A DNA stretch of 64,000 bases from an uncultured Lachnospiraceae bacterium (GCA_947178125.1 CAMWXB010000004.1:1-64000), one strand, 5' to 3'; counted from the first letter of the stretch, positions 7,773 through 17,431 are shown. Program-made: numbers and translations. The notes: generated by a model not told the origin, from the letters alone.

Positions 7773-9506
7773 ATGAAAAAAATATCAACTTATATTTGGG
7801 AAAATAAAATACCGTATTTATTGGCGGTGGCTTCGCTTCTGATTGCGGTGACATTGGATATGATGGCGCCGAGACTGACAAAATCCGTTGTGGATGATGT
7901 TATCGTCGGCGGAAATATGGGAAAACTGAAGTTTCTTCTGCTCGGTTTTCTCGGCATCGGCGTGGGAAGGTGTACCTTCCAGTATATCAAAGAATTTACT
8001 TTTGACCGGGTTGGTTCCAAAATTTCGGCGCAAATGCGCCGGGACCTGTTCGTACATATTCAGTCGCTTAGCGCAGATTTTTTTGACAGGACCAATACCG
8101 GGGAACTGATGGCCCGCGTGAAAGAGGATATCGACATTATCTGGGATGCGCTCGGGTTCGTCGGGATGCTTCTGATAGAAGTATTTTATCATACCGGCAT
8201 TGTACTGGTCTGCATGTACATGCTGAACTGGAAGCTGGCGTTGATTCCAACCGCGGCGATGCTTTTCTGCGGTACGATTGCGATCATCATGGAGAAAAAG
8301 CTGGGCGCAGTCTACGAAGAGATCAGCGAAGAGAATGCGGTTCTGAATACGGTGGCGGAAGAAAATCTGGCCGGGGTGCGGACGGTCAAAGCCTTTGCCA
8401 GAGAGAAATTTGAGATCGGAAAATTCCTTTCTCATAACAAAAGGTACTATGAACTGAATATGAAGCAGTCCAGGCTGTTCGTGAAATATGATCCTTATTT
8501 TTCCGTTATTTCCAAGCTTTTACCGTTATTGACCATATTGGTCGGCGGAAGATTTGTCATCGCCGGAGAGATGACTCTCGGCGAAATGACGGCTTTTGTG
8601 GAATATTCTAACAATATCGTATGGCCGATGGAGATGCTCGGATGGCTGACCAACAGTTTTTCCTCGGCGGTGGCTTCCAATAAGAAGATTAAGAAGATTT
8701 ATCAGGAAACGCCCAGCATCCGGGAAGCCGAAGAGCCGGTCATACTGGATAGGGTTCAGGGAAAAGTGTGTTTTGACGGGGTTTCTTTTCACAAAGCGGA
8801 TATGCATGAAATCCTGCACGATATTTCTTTCACGCTGGAACCGGGGAAAACACTCGGCATCATGGGAGCGACCGGCGCGGGAAAGACATCCATTGTGCAG
8901 TTATTACAGCGGATGTACGATGCGACGGGCGGCACGATATCCATTGACGATGTGGATATCAGGCAGCTTTCTCTGGAGCAGCTCCGCACGAACATCAGCA
9001 GCGTGACGCAGGATGTATTCCTGTTCTCGGATACGATCAATGAGAACATCAAACTGGGAAAAAAGAGCACGACAGATTTTAAAGCGGTGCGGAAAGCATC
9101 TACGGACGCGCAGGCGAGCGAATTTATTGAGCGGATGGAATGGCAGTACGATACGGTCATCGGAGAGCGCGGCGTCGGCCTTTCCGGCGGACAGAAGCAG
9201 AGGATCAGCATTGCACGGGCCCTGTCTAAAAAAGACCCGATTCTGATACTGGACGATTCCACTTCCGCGCTGGATATGGAAACGGAACATTTGATACAGG
9301 AAACGCTGGAAACACTGACGGACACGACGAAGATCATTATCGCTCACCGTATCAGTGCGGTGCGCCATGCGGATGAAATACTGGTGCTTCAGGACGGCGG
9401 CATTGCGGAGCGGGGGACCCATGAAAGCCTGCTCGCCGGGAAAGGTCTTTACTATGAGACGTATCTTGCCCAGTATGGGGACTATCCGGAAGGAAAGGAG
9501 GCATAG
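7773..9506 (+). CDS. ABC exporter half-transporter, degenerate-site subunit
   Basis: 577-aa fused membrane/ATPase protein of the multidrug exporter type. Six membrane segments fill the first 300 residues, followed by Walker A GATGAGKT (about 365-372), signature LSGGQ (about 470) and Walker B ILILDDSTS (about 490-498). An Asp replaces the usual catalytic Glu after Walker B, the mark of the non-hydrolysing site in heterodimeric exporters such as BmrCD and TM287/288. The downstream gene carries the Glu but an altered signature, so the two probably form one heterodimer. They are three bases apart. Control may be through the leader at 7.4-7.66 kb. Confidence 0.9.
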   Translation: MKKISTYIWENKIPYLLAVASLLIAVTLDMMAPRLTKSVVDDVIVGGNMGKLKFLLLGFLGIGVGRCTFQYIKEFTFDRVGSKISAQMRRDLFVHIQSLSADFFDRTNTGELMARVKEDIDIIWDALGFVGMLLIEVFYHTGIVLVCMYMLNWKLALIPTAAMLFCGTIAIIMEKKLGAVYEEISEENAVLNTVAEENLAGVRTVKAFAREKFEIGKFLSHNKRYYELNMKQSRLFVKYDPYFSVISKLLPLLTILVGGRFVIAGEMTLGEMTAFVEYSNNIVWPMEMLGWLTNSFSSAVASNKKIKKIYQETPSIREAEEPVILDRVQGKVCFDGVSFHKADMHEILHDISFTLEPGKTLGIMGATGAGKTSIVQLLQRMYDATGGTISIDDVDIRQLSLEQLRTNISSVTQDVFLFSDTINENIKLGKKSTTDFKAVRKASTDAQASEFIERMEWQYDTVIGERGVGLSGGQKQRISIARALSKKDPILILDDSTSALDMETEHLIQETLETLTDTTKIIIAHRISAVRHADEILVLQDGGIAERGTHESLLAGKGLYYETYLAQYGDYPEGKEA

Positions 9507-9509
9507 ACT

Positions 9510-11282
9510 ATGGCGGTCAATTCTTATAAAGACGACGAAAAAAGTGTGGAACGAAGTAAAATACAGACATTAAAAAGGCTTTTTGCCTATCTGCTCGCTT
9601 ATAAATGGCAGATTGTTCTGGTACTCGTGATCATGGGATATGGTGTGGTGGTCAGCCTGTTAAATCCGCTGATCATGGAAGCGGCAATCGACGAGCATAT
9701 TGCGGTGGGTGATATCGGGGGATTATACAGACTGCTTTTGATTGCACTCGTTCTGAACCTGCTGCTCGTGGTGGTCATCAAGCTGCGGATGTTCATTATG
9801 GCGAAGGTCTGTAACCAGATTCTGTTGACGATACGGCAGGAGTTGTATACCCATATTCAGAAACTGGATTTTCATTTTTTTGACAGCAGGCCGACCGGGA
9901 AGATTTTGTCCCGTATCATCGGAGACATCAATTCCCTGAAAAATGTGCTTTCCAACTGTGTTACGACGCTGATACCGGACGGATTTACCATCGTTGCGGT
10001 GGTGGGAATCATGATTTATAAAAATCCGAAGCTTGCATTTGCCTCCATGCTGTCCCTTCCTCTGATGATCGCAGGGATGCTGTGGATTGAAGTAAAAGCC
10101 CATCCACGCTGGCAGACATTCCGGAAAAAGTCGGCAAACCTGAATGCTTTTATTCATGAAGATATGGCGGGCATCCGGGTCATCCAGAGTTTTCATGCAC
10201 AGGAGGAGACGCGGGATACTTTTGATACGCTGATCAAAGAACATCGGGGCGCTTTTATCGATGCGGTCAGATTGAGCGATGCGTTCGGCTCCGTTATCGA
10301 TTTTTCCTGGGGACTCGGCTGTATTCTCCTGTACTTTACGGGAATCGTGATCATAGGTGTGGATAAGGTGTCCGTCGGTACATTCATTGCTTTCAGCACC
10401 TATTTGTCGATGTTCTGGCATCCGATTCAGAATATCAGCAATTTTTATAATCAGCTCGTTACCAACATTGCCGGAGCGGAGCGTATTTTTGAAATACTCG
10501 ATACGCCGCCGGCCATCGCGGACGAGGCGGATGTGGAAGAAATGCCGGAAATAACGGGAGAGGTCATATTTGACCATGTGAGTTTTTCCTATGATGATAA
10601 GGTAAAAGTGTTGGATGACGTGAGCTTCCGGATCAGGCCGGGAGAGACCATCGCGCTGGTCGGCCCGACCGGAGCCGGTAAATCAACGATCGTGAATCTG
10701 ATCAGCCGCTTCTATGATGTACAGCAGGGAAAAGTGCTGGTAGATGGCAGAGACGTCAAAAAGGTCTCCATCGAAAGCCTGCGCAGGCAGATGGGAATCA
10801 TGACGCAGGATAATTTCCTGTTTTCGGGCACAATAAAGGAGAATATACGTTACGGAAAACTGGATGCAACGGACGAAGAGATCATTGCGGCGGCCAGGGC
10901 CGTCAATGCCCATGATTTTATCATGAAGCTGGAAAAGGGATATGATACAGAACTTTCCGAACGGGGCGGCGGTCTGTCCATTGGTCAGAAACAGCTGCTC
11001 GCTTTTGCAAGAACGATGGTCTCCATGCCGAAAATCCTCGTTTTGGATGAGGCAACTTCCAGCATCGATACGAAGACGGAAATTCTGGTACAGCGCGGCA
11101 TCGAGAACCTGTTAAAGGGACGGACTTCCTTTGTCATTGCCCACAGGCTTTCTACGATTCAGCATGCTGACCGCATTTTTGTGGTAGATGACGGACATAT
11201 CGTGGAAGAAGGAAATGCACAGGAGCTGCTTGCAAAGAAGGGCGTTTATTATCAGCTTTATATGGCGCAGTTTTCAGCGTAA
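9510..11282 (+). CDS. ABC exporter half-transporter, catalytic-site subunit
   Basis: 590-aa partner of the preceding gene. The membrane domain is followed by Walker A GPTGAGKST (about 384-392), a non-canonical signature LSIGQ (about 489) and Walker B ILVLDEATSS with the catalytic Glu. This combination complements the upstream subunit (canonical LSGGQ but no Glu) to give one active and one degenerate ATP site. An AAAGGAGG site lies in the end of the upstream gene. The substrate is unknown; drug or lipid export is the family norm. Confidence 0.9.
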   Translation: MAVNSYKDDEKSVERSKIQTLKRLFAYLLAYKWQIVLVLVIMGYGVVVSLLNPLIMEAAIDEHIAVGDIGGLYRLLLIALVLNLLLVVVIKLRMFIMAKVCNQILLTIRQELYTHIQKLDFHFFDSRPTGKILSRIIGDINSLKNVLSNCVTTLIPDGFTIVAVVGIMIYKNPKLAFASMLSLPLMIAGMLWIEVKAHPRWQTFRKKSANLNAFIHEDMAGIRVIQSFHAQEETRDTFDTLIKEHRGAFIDAVRLSDAFGSVIDFSWGLGCILLYFTGIVIIGVDKVSVGTFIAFSTYLSMFWHPIQNISNFYNQLVTNIAGAERIFEILDTPPAIADEADVEEMPEITGEVIFDHVSFSYDDKVKVLDDVSFRIRPGETIALVGPTGAGKSTIVNLISRFYDVQQGKVLVDGRDVKKVSIESLRRQMGIMTQDNFLFSGTIKENIRYGKLDATDEEIIAAARAVNAHDFIMKLEKGYDTELSERGGGLSIGQKQLLAFARTMVSMPKILVLDEATSSIDTKTEILVQRGIENLLKGRTSFVIAHRLSTIQHADRIFVVDDGHIVEEGNAQELLAKKGVYYQLYMAQFSA

Positions 11283-11295
11283 GAGGAGTATAGGA

Positions 11296-13143
11296 ATGAA
11301 AAAATCAGAAGAGCAGTTTGTTGGTACACAGGAAAAGAACAGGTCCCACTACGGTCTGCACCCGGACGCCGATCTGGATGAGACGGAGCAGAAGCTGTTA
11401 GAGACCTTTAAAAGGAACCGGAACCATTCCCTGAAAACCCTGATCGGTATTTATAAGGGACATTATCTGGAACTTTTCTTATCGATTTTCTTTTTTGCAA
11501 TTAAGCATTCACCGGCCTGGGTCCTGCCGATCGTGACGGCCAATATTGTGAATATTGCGACAGAGCGGGGCGGTGATGCAGGCAGAAAAATTATGATTCA
11601 GGTGGGCATCATGGTCGTCCTGATCGCACAGAATGTTCTGACGAATTATTTTTATACCTTATTCTATGCGAGGGCGATCAGGAACGTGGAGCGGGATTTA
11701 AGATGCTCTCTCGTGCGGCGGCTGCAGCAGTTATCGATCAGCTATCATAATGAGATGCAGTCCGGCAGGCTGCAGTCCAAGATCATGCGGGATGTGGAGC
11801 AGATAGAGACGCTTTCGAAGCAGATTTTTATTTCAATGCTCAGCATTATCATGAATATTGCGGTCTCTTTTGCCGTTGTGGTGACAAAGAGCATGACCGT
11901 TTTTGTTTTTTTCCTGGCGACGATTCCGGTCGCTGTCGTCATTATGGCAGCGTTTAAGGGCAAAATCAAAAGATATAACAGGGTTTTTCGAAAAGATATG
12001 GAGGAAACATCCGTTCATGTGATGGAAATGATCGAGATGATTCCCGTCACAAGGGCTCATGCACTGGAGGAGAAAGAAACGCACAAGATGGCTCATCAGC
12101 TTTATCATGTTGCGAGTTCCGGCCTGTCTCTGGATATGGTACAGTCCTATTTTTCGTCGATTAGCTGGGCTGCTTTTCAGATTTTTCAGGTATTGTGTCT
12201 CGGGTTTACAGGTTATCTTGCCAGTCAGGGAAAAATCAGCGTGGGCGAGGTGGTCATGTACCAGACTTACTTTGCATCCATCGTCGCGCAGGTATCGTCC
12301 ATTATTACGCTGCTTCCAACGATTGCAAAGGGCCTGGAGTCCGTCGATTCCATCGGCGATGTCATGCTGTGTCATGATGTGGAAGAATATAATAATAAGA
12401 AGAAACTCCCCTCTATACGGGGCGAGATTACTTTTGAAAATACCGGATTTCAATACCCGAATGGGGAAACGCCTGTCTTTTCGCATTTGAATCTGACGAT
12501 CAAAGAGGGAGAGACCGTCGCTTTCGTCGGAGAGTCGGGGGCCGGAAAGACCACGATCTTGAACATGGTGATCGGTTTTCTTCACGCGACAGAGGGCAGG
12601 GTACTGATTGACGGACAGGATATGGAGCGCATCAATCTGAAAAGCTATCGCTCCAATATCGCGGTAGTGCCGCAGACGCCGATTCTTTTCTCCGGGACGA
12701 TACGGGAGAACATTACATATGGCAAAGAGGATATTTCTGACGAGAGGCTGATGGAGATCATCCGGGCGGCGAATCTGGAAGAGGTCATCGAACAGATGCC
12801 GGACGGTGTGGAAACGATGGTAACGGAGCGCGGCAGCAATCTTTCAGGCGGACAGCGGCAGCGTATCTCCATTGCAAGGGCTTTTATCAGAGACCCGAAA
12901 GTGCTGATTCTGGACGAGGCGACTTCGGCGCTCGACAGCATTTCCGAGGAAAAGATTCAGACGGCGACGGAACGTCTGGTCAAAGACCGGACGACGCTCA
13001 TTGTGGCGCACAGGCTTTCGACGATTCGGAACGCCGACCATATTGCGGTCATCGGAAAAGGCGGGCTGCGGGAATACGGAACTTATGACGAACTGATGGA
13101 AAAGAAAGGTGAGTTCTATCAGCTGCGGCAGCTGCAATTATAG
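11296..13143 (+). CDS. ABC exporter half-transporter, probable homodimer
   Basis: 615-aa exporter with an N-terminal cytoplasmic extension of about 60 residues, six membrane segments, Walker A GESGAGKTT (about 411), signature LSGGQ (about 515) and Walker B VLILDEATSALD. All catalytic elements are intact, so unlike its neighbours it can work as a homodimer. I chose ATG 11296, 13 bases after the upstream stop and behind GAGGAG; an in-frame ATG at 11188 lies inside the previous gene. Third gene of the same operon. Confidence 0.88.
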   Translation: MKKSEEQFVGTQEKNRSHYGLHPDADLDETEQKLLETFKRNRNHSLKTLIGIYKGHYLELFLSIFFFAIKHSPAWVLPIVTANIVNIATERGGDAGRKIMIQVGIMVVLIAQNVLTNYFYTLFYARAIRNVERDLRCSLVRRLQQLSISYHNEMQSGRLQSKIMRDVEQIETLSKQIFISMLSIIMNIAVSFAVVVTKSMTVFVFFLATIPVAVVIMAAFKGKIKRYNRVFRKDMEETSVHVMEMIEMIPVTRAHALEEKETHKMAHQLYHVASSGLSLDMVQSYFSSISWAAFQIFQVLCLGFTGYLASQGKISVGEVVMYQTYFASIVAQVSSIITLLPTIAKGLESVDSIGDVMLCHDVEEYNNKKKLPSIRGEITFENTGFQYPNGETPVFSHLNLTIKEGETVAFVGESGAGKTTILNMVIGFLHATEGRVLIDGQDMERINLKSYRSNIAVVPQTPILFSGTIRENITYGKEDISDERLMEIIRAANLEEVIEQMPDGVETMVTERGSNLSGGQRQRISIARAFIRDPKVLILDEATSALDSISEEKIQTATERLVKDRTTLIVAHRLSTIRNADHIAVIGKGGLREYGTYDELMEKKGEFYQLRQLQL

Positions 13144-13197
13144 TGCCGGGAAAGTCTAAATGCCGGGAAAATTATGATGCCGGTCGGAATATAAGGA

Positions 13198-13226
13198 ATG
13201 ACATTTCAAGCGGTTTTTGCTATAAT
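13198..13226 (+). promoter_or_regulatory. promoter for cellobiose 2-epimerase gene
   Basis: ATGACA, a 17-base spacer and TATAAT, with TGC directly before the -10 (extended -10). It lies about 85 bases before the start codon. Upstream, TGCCGG(G)AAA-like strings recur three times at 13144-13185, of unknown meaning. Confidence 0.6.
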
Positions 13227-13311
13227 AGTTCTTAATCTTAATTCTTAACTGAAGGCGGTAAAGAAAAGTTTGGAGTAACTATTTCAGGGGAAAAGAAAGG
13301 ATTCGGACGGT

Positions 13312-14499
13312 ATGATGGTAGAAGAGATAAAGGCAAATTTAACGGATTGTATCATTCCTTTTTGGAAGGCGCTGCGGGATGAAGAACACGGTGGTTATTA
13401 CGGATGGATGGACTACGACCTGAAAGTCGATAAAAAGGCAGTGAAGGGCTGCATTCTGAACAGCCGCATTACATGGTTCTTTGCGAATGCGTATCTGCTT
13501 TTAAAAGAGGAGAGCCTGTTAGACGAGGCGAGGCACGGTTATGAGTTCATGCAGAAGTATTGCGTAGATTCGGAAAAAGGCGGCGTGTACTGGTCGGTAC
13601 AGTATGACGGAACGCCGGAGGATACGACGAAACATACATATAATCAGGCTTTTTCCATTTATGCCCTCTCTTCCTATTATGACGCTTCCGGCGATAAAAG
13701 CGCACTGGATACGGCGATGGAGCTGTTCCATATCATCGAAAGCCGCTGTATGGACGAAATCGGTTATAAAGAAGCTTTTGACCGGGATTTTGTGGAGATT
13801 GAGAACGATAAGCTTTCCGAGAACGGTGTGATTGCGGATAAGACAATGAATACCCTGCTCCATGTATTTGAAGCTTATACGGAGCTGTACCGCGTCAGCC
13901 ATTCGGAAGAAGTGAAAAAAAGGCTGGAATGGATTCTGGATACTTTTGCGGAAAAAGTCTATAATCCGGAACTGCACAGGCAGGAAGTATTTTTTGACAA
14001 AGAGATGAATTCCATTCTGGATCTGCATTCTTATGGACACGATATCGAAACGGCATGGCTGATACGCCGGGGAACGGATGTCCTTGGAGAAAAGGCATAT
14101 GAAGATAAGATGCTCCCGATTATTCTGGATTTGACCGCGCAGGTCTACAAGACGGCATTTGACGGCCGCTCCCTTGCCAATGAATGTGAAAAGGGTGTTG
14201 TCGATACGAACCGTATCTGGTGGGTGCAGGCGGAAACCATCGTCGGCTTTTTGAATGGCTATGAACTTGCGCCGGAAAAGAAAGAATATCTGGAAGGCGC
14301 GAAAGCGGTATGGGAATTTATCAAAGCGCATATCATTGACAGAAGGCACGGTTCCGAATGGTTCTGGGATGTGACAAAGGACGGGGAATCCGTGAGCGGC
14401 AAGCCCATCGTGGAACCGTGGAAATGTCCGTATCACAATGGAAGAATGTGTTTTGAGGTCATAAGAAGAGGCAGCGCGTCCGTGAGCGGCCTGTTTTGA
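13312..14499 (+). CDS. cellobiose 2-epimerase (AGE family)
   Basis: 395-aa (alpha/alpha)6-barrel enzyme that interconverts the reducing-end glucose of cellobiose-type disaccharides with mannose (4-O-glucosyl-mannose). Family signatures are SYGHDIETAWL with a catalytic His at 243, WWVQAE, and the C-terminal PWKCPYHNGRMCFE, which marks cellobiose epimerases rather than GlcNAc 2-epimerases. In gut anaerobes the enzyme feeds beta-mannan and cellobiose use. No phosphorylase partner is adjacent. ATG at 13312 or 13315 is possible. Confidence 0.85.
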   Translation: MMVEEIKANLTDCIIPFWKALRDEEHGGYYGWMDYDLKVDKKAVKGCILNSRITWFFANAYLLLKEESLLDEARHGYEFMQKYCVDSEKGGVYWSVQYDGTPEDTTKHTYNQAFSIYALSSYYDASGDKSALDTAMELFHIIESRCMDEIGYKEAFDRDFVEIENDKLSENGVIADKTMNTLLHVFEAYTELYRVSHSEEVKKRLEWILDTFAEKVYNPELHRQEVFFDKEMNSILDLHSYGHDIETAWLIRRGTDVLGEKAYEDKMLPIILDLTAQVYKTAFDGRSLANECEKGVVDTNRIWWVQAETIVGFLNGYELAPEKKEYLEGAKAVWEFIKAHIIDRRHGSEWFWDVTKDGESVSGKPIVEPWKCPYHNGRMCFEVIRRGSASVSGLF

Positions 14500-14503
14500 A
14501 TTA

Positions 14504-14552
14504 TGATTGTCCATTTTGTACAACGGGAGCCTTCGAAAACATAGTTTTGCAA
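14504..14552 (+). repeat. 49-bp dispersed repeat (partner near 38.3 kb, opposite strand)
   Basis: Starting TGATTGTCCATTTTGTACAA, this stretch matches the reverse complement of 38265-38313 with four mismatches in 49 bases. It lies immediately after the epimerase stop codon. It contains the palindrome TTCGAA and no ORF. Confidence 0.7.
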
Positions 14553-14589
14553 TCACCTATTATTTTGAGCATGGAAAGGAAGAGTCGTT

Positions 14590-14784
14590 ATGGAAAGAAA
14601 GTTGGAAATCCGAAAAGAGAACTGTCCTCAGAATCATAAATGTCCGGCGGTGAAAGCCTGTCCGGTCGGCGCATTGAGCCAAAAAGATTTTGAAGCGCCC
14701 GTCATAGACTATGAGAAGTGTATCGCATGCGGGAAATGCGCGTCGGTCTGTCCGAAGAAAGCGCTTGTGATAGAAGTGATTTAA
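14590..14784 (+). CDS. small 4Fe-4S ferredoxin-like protein
   Basis: 64-aa electron-transfer or iron-sulfur protein. The C-terminal half carries one classical cluster motif, C44-x2-C47-x2-C50-x3-C54-P. The N-terminal cysteines are spaced differently (C12, C18, C24-P), so the usual second set of a two-cluster ferredoxin is incomplete; C24 may complete a cluster. An AAAGGAAG site precedes it. No partner oxidoreductase is adjacent. Confidence 0.8.
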   Translation: MERKLEIRKENCPQNHKCPAVKACPVGALSQKDFEAPVIDYEKCIACGKCASVCPKKALVIEVI

Positions 14785-14853
14785 AAAAAGCAAGTCCAGT
14801 TTCAAGGAATCGCACCAGAACATAAAGCAAGAAACAGAAAGAAGAACAGAGAG

Positions 14854-14885
14854 AAAAACCTGCCCATGATTGCGGCAGGTTTTTG
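14854..14885 (+). terminator. rho-independent terminator
   Basis: AAAAACCTGCC pairs with GGCAGGTTTTT around a nine-base loop; A-rich on the left and T-rich on the right, so it can act in both directions. It lies 70 bases after the ferredoxin-like gene. Confidence 0.75.
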
Positions 14886-14929
14886 CGTACCGGGACATAA
14901 AATCTTTTTTATAAAAATTATAATATATA

Positions 14930-14993
14930 TTGACAAACAATATTATATGTCGTATAGTATCTGTAACAACAATATTATACGACATATAATATT
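14930..14993 (+). promoter_or_regulatory. promoter with overlapping 18-bp palindromic operator for the PadR operon
   Basis: TTGACA at 14930-14935 and TATAGT at 14953-14958, 17 bases apart. A perfect inverted repeat covers it: AATATTATATGTCGTATA at 14939-14956 and its reverse complement at 14976-14993, with 19 bases between. PadR proteins bind ATGT...ACAT dyads, and each arm contains ATGT/ACAT, so autorepression by the gene at 15181 is a reasonable inference. The 15000-15180 stretch is the 5' leader and holds two weak hairpins (TTGAAAG/CTTTCAA and TGTCTGCTGAAGCAGACA). Confidence 0.7.
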
Positions 14994-15180
14994 ATATTTT
15001 TGTTCAGTATCTAAGTTGAAAGAAAAGCACTTTCAACTGCTGAATTGGAGTGTCTGCTGAAGCAGACAGATGGGTGTAAAAACAAAATGCCGGTTTGAAA
15101 AGTAACTTGAAAACCGCATTGGGAAGCTGAAAGCAGGTTGGTCTATGAAATGTGTAAGAAAAGGGAAAGGAGGATATCGC

Positions 15181-15504
15181 ATGGTTTTTAATACAGGCGC
15201 CGCATTGCTGGATGCAATCGTTCTGGCGGTCGTATCGAGTGAGGCGGAAGGGACCTACGGATATAAGATCACACAGGAAGTACGGCAGGTCATAGAGATT
15301 TCCGAGTCAACATTATATCCGGTGCTGCGCAGGCTGCAAAAGGATGAATGCCTGGAAGTATATGATATGGAATGCGCAGGACGTAACAGACGTTATTATA
15401 AGCTGACGGAGAAGGGGCGTGCCCAGCTTAATTTGTATATCAGTGAATGGTATCGGTATTCTGCGAAATTGAACAGTATTTTTGAGGGAGGACTTAAACA
15501 ATGA
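15181..15504 (+). CDS. PadR family transcriptional regulator
   Basis: 107-aa winged-helix repressor. The pattern GYKITQEVRQVIEISESTLYPVLRRLQKDECLEVYDM...RRYYKLTEKG is typical PadR: helix-turn-helix then wing. I chose ATG 15181, eight bases after GGAGG, over the in-frame ATG at 15145. It heads an operon with a DUF1700 protein, the two overlapping by ATGA. This PadR/DUF1700 pairing is common in Firmicutes as an envelope-stress or antibiotic-response unit. Confidence 0.9.
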   Translation: MVFNTGAALLDAIVLAVVSSEAEGTYGYKITQEVRQVIEISESTLYPVLRRLQKDECLEVYDMECAGRNRRYYKLTEKGRAQLNLYISEWYRYSAKLNSIFEGGLKQ

Positions 15505-16358
15505 ACAGAGCAGATTTTATGAAGAATCTGGCGGAATTGTTAGCAGATATGGCACCGGCAGAAAGAGAAGAAGCAATACAGTATTATAACGATTATTTTG
15601 ACGATGCGGGAGCAGAAAACGAGCAGAGCGTGATCGCATCTCTCGGCACACCGGAACAGCTCGCTAAGACGATCAAGGCCGGACTCTTTGACGGCGGCAG
15701 TGCGGGGGAATTTACGGAAAAGGGATTTTCCGGATATGAGCAGCGAAGCAGCAACGAGGTGATGGATCCCGAACAGCCGATAGAAAATAAGACAGACAGC
15801 GGCTGGCAGACGGGCGGGTCAGCAGCCGGCAGCAGCCAGCAGTTCAACAGGGAGAACGGCTATGGCTACCGGATGGGAAACAACGGAAATGCGGCCTATG
15901 GGAATACCGGCGGAAATAAAGGTCATGGAGCATATGAAGCGCCTTATCAGGATCAGGGAACGAAAGGAGAGAAAAAGAAACTGTCGGGCGGTATGATCGC
16001 GCTGATCGTTATTCTGTGTATTTTTGCAAGTCCTTTCCTGCTCGGCATCGGCGGCGGCGCTTTCGGTGTCATCGTCGGCTTGTTGGGCGGCCTGATCGGT
16101 ATCTTTGCGGGATTTGGTGTTGTAGCGGCGGTACTTTTGATTCTCGGGATCGGGTTGTTCGTACTTGGCATCGTGTTGTTATTCGGAACGCCGTTAGGCG
16201 GTCTGTGTATGATTGGTGCGGCACTGATCTGCTTTGCGGTCGGGTTGTTTTTCCTCTGGATCACCGTTATGATATGCGGAGGACTTATACCGGTTATTGT
16301 CAGAGGCGTTGTAAAATTAATACAGGGTATTTTTCATATAGGAGGTGCAGCGGCATGA
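15501..16358 (+). CDS. DUF1700 (HAAS) domain membrane protein
   Basis: 285-aa protein. The N-terminal helical HAAS domain (about residues 1-70, MNRADFMKNLAELLADM... with LGTPEQLAKTI) is followed by a Gly/Asn/Gln-rich linker (about 75-150) and four hydrophobic Gly-rich segments (about 165-280). The family is usually encoded next to PadR regulators and DUF4097 adhesin-like proteins, as here. It overlaps its neighbours by four bases on each side, so translation is probably coupled. Confidence 0.85.
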   Translation: MNRADFMKNLAELLADMAPAEREEAIQYYNDYFDDAGAENEQSVIASLGTPEQLAKTIKAGLFDGGSAGEFTEKGFSGYEQRSSNEVMDPEQPIENKTDSGWQTGGSAAGSSQQFNRENGYGYRMGNNGNAAYGNTGGNKGHGAYEAPYQDQGTKGEKKKLSGGMIALIVILCIFASPFLLGIGGGAFGVIVGLLGGLIGIFAGFGVVAAVLLILGIGLFVLGIVLLFGTPLGGLCMIGAALICFAVGLFFLWITVMICGGLIPVIVRGVVKLIQGIFHIGGAAA

Positions 16359-17374
16359 AAAAGTTTACAAAAGGGTGTTTGATAACGGCGTTGGTATTGT
16401 TTATTGTCGGATTCGCTTTCTATGCTATTGGCGGATTTATGGGCGGTTTCCGGCAGTTGGAATCATGGCAGGGACACACTTTTAATTTTTGGGGGCATAA
16501 TTTCAAGTTGGCGTACAGCGGATTCGGTCTATGGTATATTACGGATGCGGATGAATTCTGGTGGGGCGATGAGAAATGGCCTGAGGAGATGTCCGATGCG
16601 GACCGCCTCGGAGCCGGAGAGGCAGATAAAACGGACTATCAGGCCTCCGATATTCGAAATATTGATATTGAAGTCGGCGGCAGTCATTTGGTCATTCAGG
16701 AATCGGAAGACGACTATGTTCAGATTGCCAGAGATTCCGATGCAAGAGAGGTAAAATATCAGCTAAAGAACGGAACGCTCAGGGTTTATAGCGAAAAAAA
16801 CTATAGATGGTGGAACGGCGAGCCAAGAGGAACCATATATCTGTATCTGCCAAAAGGTATGAGTCTGGATTCGATCGATCTGGAAATCGGCGCCGGGACA
16901 CTGGAAAGTATTGGTCTGGAAGCGAATGAAATTGATGTGGAAGTGGATGCGGGCATGGCCATGATAGAAAGCCTGTACGGGAATGAAATCGATGTATCGG
17001 CCAATGCCGGTACATTGGAAATATACGAGATCACGGCGAAAGAGCTTTCTGCAGAAGTCGGTGCGGGTTCCCTTTCCGTCCAGAATCTTTCTGCGGAAGA
17101 TGTGGACCTGAATGCGTCAACAGGCAGCCTGACGATTGAAGGAAAGGTTGGAAGAAATGCCGATATCGAATGCGGCGTCGGCTCGATCAGCATGGAACTG
17201 CAGGGCGCGGAAACGGATTATGATTATCAGTTGGAATGCGCAATGGGTGAAATTGATCTTAATGGAGAGGGATACAGCGGTCTTGGTAATGAGAGAACGA
17301 TTAAGAACGGCGGAAAAGGAATCTTTGACGTAGAATGTTCGATGGGAAGTATTGAAATTTATTTTACCGATTAA
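16355..17374 (+). CDS. DUF4097 domain protein with N-terminal membrane anchor
   Basis: 339-aa protein. One membrane segment at residues about 8-28 is followed by an extracytoplasmic repetitive beta-rich domain (SIDLEIGAGTLESIGLE, DVEVDAGMAMIESL, VSANAGTLEIYEI and so on), characteristic of DUF4097 beta-helix/solenoid folds. ATG 16355 follows AGGAGG and overlaps the DUF1700 stop. Probably an envelope-associated partner of the DUF1700 protein; the function is not established. Confidence 0.85.
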   Translation: MKKFTKGCLITALVLFIVGFAFYAIGGFMGGFRQLESWQGHTFNFWGHNFKLAYSGFGLWYITDADEFWWGDEKWPEEMSDADRLGAGEADKTDYQASDIRNIDIEVGGSHLVIQESEDDYVQIARDSDAREVKYQLKNGTLRVYSEKNYRWWNGEPRGTIYLYLPKGMSLDSIDLEIGAGTLESIGLEANEIDVEVDAGMAMIESLYGNEIDVSANAGTLEIYEITAKELSAEVGAGSLSVQNLSAEDVDLNASTGSLTIEGKVGRNADIECGVGSISMELQGAETDYDYQLECAMGEIDLNGEGYSGLGNERTIKNGGKGIFDVECSMGSIEIYFTD

Positions 17375-17431
17375 CGTCTTGATACAAATTCGCAATTATC
17401 TGAAATGCACAGGTGAAGAAAGGAGAAAAAA

